Assembly: GCA_041725875.1 (NCBI GenBank)
Contig: JBGRQB010000040.1
Location: 1 to 26,246 of the forward strand
From: JBGRQB01 sp041725875
GTDB taxonomy: Bacteria > Bacteroidota > Ignavibacteria > Ignavibacteriales > Melioribacteraceae
DNA: 26,246 bases
Direction: 5' to 3'
The notes below the pieces were generated by a model. It was not told the DNA's origin. It searched no databases and saw only the letters and a program-made list of their open reading frames with translations. This document shows, piece by piece, positions 24,556-26,246 of the stretch. Both the position numbers and the translations under genes were made by a program. Positions within the stretch are counted from its first letter, which is position 1; every line of letters begins with the position of its first letter.

Positions 24556-24998
24556 ACATTTGGTGACTCAGATTAGGCAATTGCTGCTCGAAAAACTAGT
24601 TTTTATCGAGTAGAGGAAAGTCCGAACTCCGCAGAACGGGGTGCCGGGTAACGCCCGGAGGCCAATAAAGCAATTTATTGGTTATGGAAAGTGCCACAGA
24701 AAAGATACCGCCCCGACAAGTCGGGGTAAGGGTGAAAAGGCAGGGTAAGAGCCTACCGCTTCTGTAGTAATACAGAGGGTCCTTAACAGGAATCCTGATT
24801 TATCAGGATCAGGGTAAACCCCACCCGGAGCAAGATTAAGCAGGAAAATTCCCTTTGGGAGAAGATTGTTCGTCTTCTATATTTTCCGGGTAAATCGCTA
24901 GATTCTGTCAGCAATGGCAGAGCCAGATAAATAATTGCCATCCCGACTTGTCGGGATTACAAAATTCGGCTTATTGATCTGACCACCGAGTGTTTTTT
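24556..24998 (+). ncRNA. rnpB: RNase P RNA, bacterial A-type-like
   Basis: Catalytic RNA of RNase P, which removes tRNA 5' leaders. Conserved regions in order: GAGGAAAGTCCGAACTCC (24613-24630), AAAGTGCCACAGAAA (24688-24702), GGTAAGAGCCTACCGC near 24745, GTAAACCCCAC…GGAGCAAG (24814-24834), AGATAAATAATTGCC (24925-24939) and ACAAAATTCGGCTTAT (24959-24974). Helix P1 sets the ends: 24556-24573 pairs with 24977-24993 with two G·U pairs and a small bulge, and runs into six T residues that end transcription. Helix P3 is CTCGA…TCGAG (24588-24610). Hairpins assigned as P12 (24711-24726), P14 (24792-24809) and P19 (24940-24957) are near-perfect palindromes. The recJ start follows 11 bases after the T-tract. 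Confidence 0.97.
24977..24998 (+). terminator. rnpB terminator formed by the P1 helix
   Basis: The 3' strand of P1 (24977-24993) is followed at once by TTTTTT (24993-24998). The opposite strand of the stem is the RNA's 5' end, over 400 bases away, so it is an unusual long-range terminator stem unless the T-run alone suffices. Confidence 0.5.
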
Positions 24999-25008
24999 GA
25001 AATAAGAT

Positions 25009-26246
25009 ATGCGAGAAAAAAACTGGATACTTAAGGGATATGCCGATGAGCGGGAAGTACTTGCTCTGGCAGACAGCTTAAATATTTCCAATATTCTGGC
25101 AAATTTGCTTATTCAACGAGATGTAACCAACTTCTTTGAAGCAAAAGCGTTTTTCCGCCCGAACCTGGATGAATTACTAGATCCGCTTTTAATGAACGGG
25201 ATGGAAGAAGCTGCCCAGCGTATAATTCAATCTATTACCGAAAATGAGCCAATTACAATTTACGGTGATTATGATGTTGACGGAACCTGCTCTGCAACTA
25301 TAATGTACCTGTTTCTTAAAGAAATAGGGGCAAAAGTTGACGTGTATATTCCAAACAGAATTAATGACGGGTATGGATTATCCAAAGATGGAATCGACAT
25401 TATAAAGAAAAGAGGCTCCAAGCTTATTGTAACTGTCGATTGTGGTATAACAGCTGTTGAAGAAGTTAAATACGCCAGAGAACTTGGAATTGAAGTAATT
25501 ATTAGCGATCATCATAAAGCAAAAGAAGAAATTCCTGCTGCTTATGCTGTTCTCGATCCTCTGAAACCTGGTTGTGACTATCCGTTTAAATATTTATCCG
25601 GAGCCGGAGTTGCATTTAAGTTATGCCGAGCAATTGGCGACAGGTTCGGACACAAAGAGCTTGCACTGCAATTTCTTGATCTTGTTGCAATGGCAAGTGC
25701 TGCTGACATCGTTTCTCTTACAGGAGAAAACAGGATTCTTGTAAGAAAAGGAATAGAGCAGATTAACGAAAATCCGCGTCCCGGAATAAGAGCTTTAATT
25801 AAAAGCTCCCGTATGGAACCGGGTAATTTAACTGCCGGACAAATAGTATTTTCAATTGCTCCGAGAATTAATGCCGTCGGCCGATTAGGAGATGCCCAGC
25901 GTGCTGTTGAACTGTTTACAGCTCAAAATATGGATGAAGCGTTTCAGCACGCAAAAATTTTGGAAAGTGAAAATAACGAACGCCGAAAAATTGATGAAGT
26001 AACTTTCACCGATGCAGTTGCAAAAGCTGAACAAGTTGTCGATTTTGAAAACGATCTCGGAATAGTTCTGCACGATAATAACTGGCATCCGGGTGTTATC
26101 GGAATTGTGGCTTCCAGACTTGTTGAAAAATATAATCGTCCTGCAATTATGCTTACAACTATTGACGGACTTGCAAAAGGTTCTGCGCGCAGTATTCAGG
26201 GTTTCAATATTTACGGAGCTCTTAAAGAATTCGAAGATCTTCTTGA
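25009..26246 (+). CDS. recJ: Single-stranded-DNA exonuclease RecJ (partial, 3' end outside the window)
   Basis: The first 412 codons of a protein of usually about 570 aa. RecJ degrades single-stranded DNA 5'-3' in recombination, mismatch and base-excision repair. Seen: the DHH-family motif I YGDYDVDGTCSA (Asp87, Asp89, Asp91), motif II VDCGI (Asp144), motif III SDHHKAKEEIP (Asp167-His168-His169), VAMASAADIVSLTGENR, FSIAPRINAVGRLGDA, and the start of the DHHA1 part (GIVASRLVEKYNRPAIML, KGSARSI). ATG 25009 is the only possible start because TAA lies in frame at 25003-25005. No SD sequence is visible, which is odd for a gene placed directly after rnpB. The frame is intact up to the window edge. 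Confidence 0.95.
   Translation, partial: MREKNWILKGYADEREVLALADSLNISNILANLLIQRDVTNFFEAKAFFRPNLDELLDPLLMNGMEEAAQRIIQSITENEPITIYGDYDVDGTCSATIMYLFLKEIGAKVDVYIPNRINDGYGLSKDGIDIIKKRGSKLIVTVDCGITAVEEVKYARELGIEVIISDHHKAKEEIPAAYAVLDPLKPGCDYPFKYLSGAGVAFKLCRAIGDRFGHKELALQFLDLVAMASAADIVSLTGENRILVRKGIEQINENPRPGIRALIKSSRMEPGNLTAGQIVFSIAPRINAVGRLGDAQRAVELFTAQNMDEAFQHAKILESENNERRKIDEVTFTDAVAKAEQVVDFENDLGIVLHDNNWHPGVIGIVASRLVEKYNRPAIMLTTIDGLAKGSARSIQGFNIYGALKEFEDLL

Overview
The window looks like chromosomal DNA from an AT-rich bacterium of the Bacteroidota/Chlorobi–Ignavibacteria group. Support: two TonB-type proteins with N-terminal carboxypeptidase-regulatory domains, families typical of that group (GSCFA, DUF2141, HTH_34-type winged helix, a DUF5362-like membrane protein), lipoprotein glycosidases, and a promoter before the trhO-like gene matching the Bacteroidota TTTG-N19-TAnnTTTG consensus. 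The lineage is inferred from gene content; no 16S rRNA gene is present.

Layout. 1-255: end of a Cache-domain protein with an in-frame stop at the window edge. 418-2965 (+): AGCS-type Na+/amino-acid symporter, then a PhzF-family protein. 2980-4053 (-): outer-membrane barrel, divergent from a secreted M14 peptidase (4348-6105, +). Then come a free-standing TonB-plug-like protein (6234-6983, +) and a GH63-type lipoprotein (7092-9128, +), which converges across a shared hairpin on a lipoprotein LacZ-type GH2 enzyme (9208-12303, -). A minus-strand run continues upstream of it with an NSS-family Na+ symporter and a GSCFA protein (12426-14954).

From 15078 to 19436 (+) lies the most system-like block: a six-pass membrane protein and a winged-helix regulator (2-nt gap), then DUF2141, TPR-like and TonB-dependent receptor genes, tightly packed. 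The same perfect palindrome, AAAGTACTTT, sits just upstream of the first gene of each half, so a locally autoregulated envelope system is a reasonable hypothesis.

19546-22801 (+): an amino-acid-permease/EIIA/TrkA-C fusion overlapping an AI-2E-family transporter gene. 22887-23789: a trhO/UPF0176 tRNA-hydroxylase-type gene whose frame is otherwise intact but carries TAA at codon 13. 23871-24293: small membrane protein. 24556-24998: RNase P RNA (rnpB), with near-perfect palindromes at three peripheral helices. 25009 to the end: recJ, running off the window.

Most intergenic regions are short and end in hairpin-plus-T-tract terminators, five of which share an AATCC…GGATT stem. No tRNA, rRNA, insertion sequence, CRISPR array or recognisable defence locus was seen. 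The larger gene-free gaps (4054-4347 and 24327-24555) hold only AT-rich sequence with presumed promoters.
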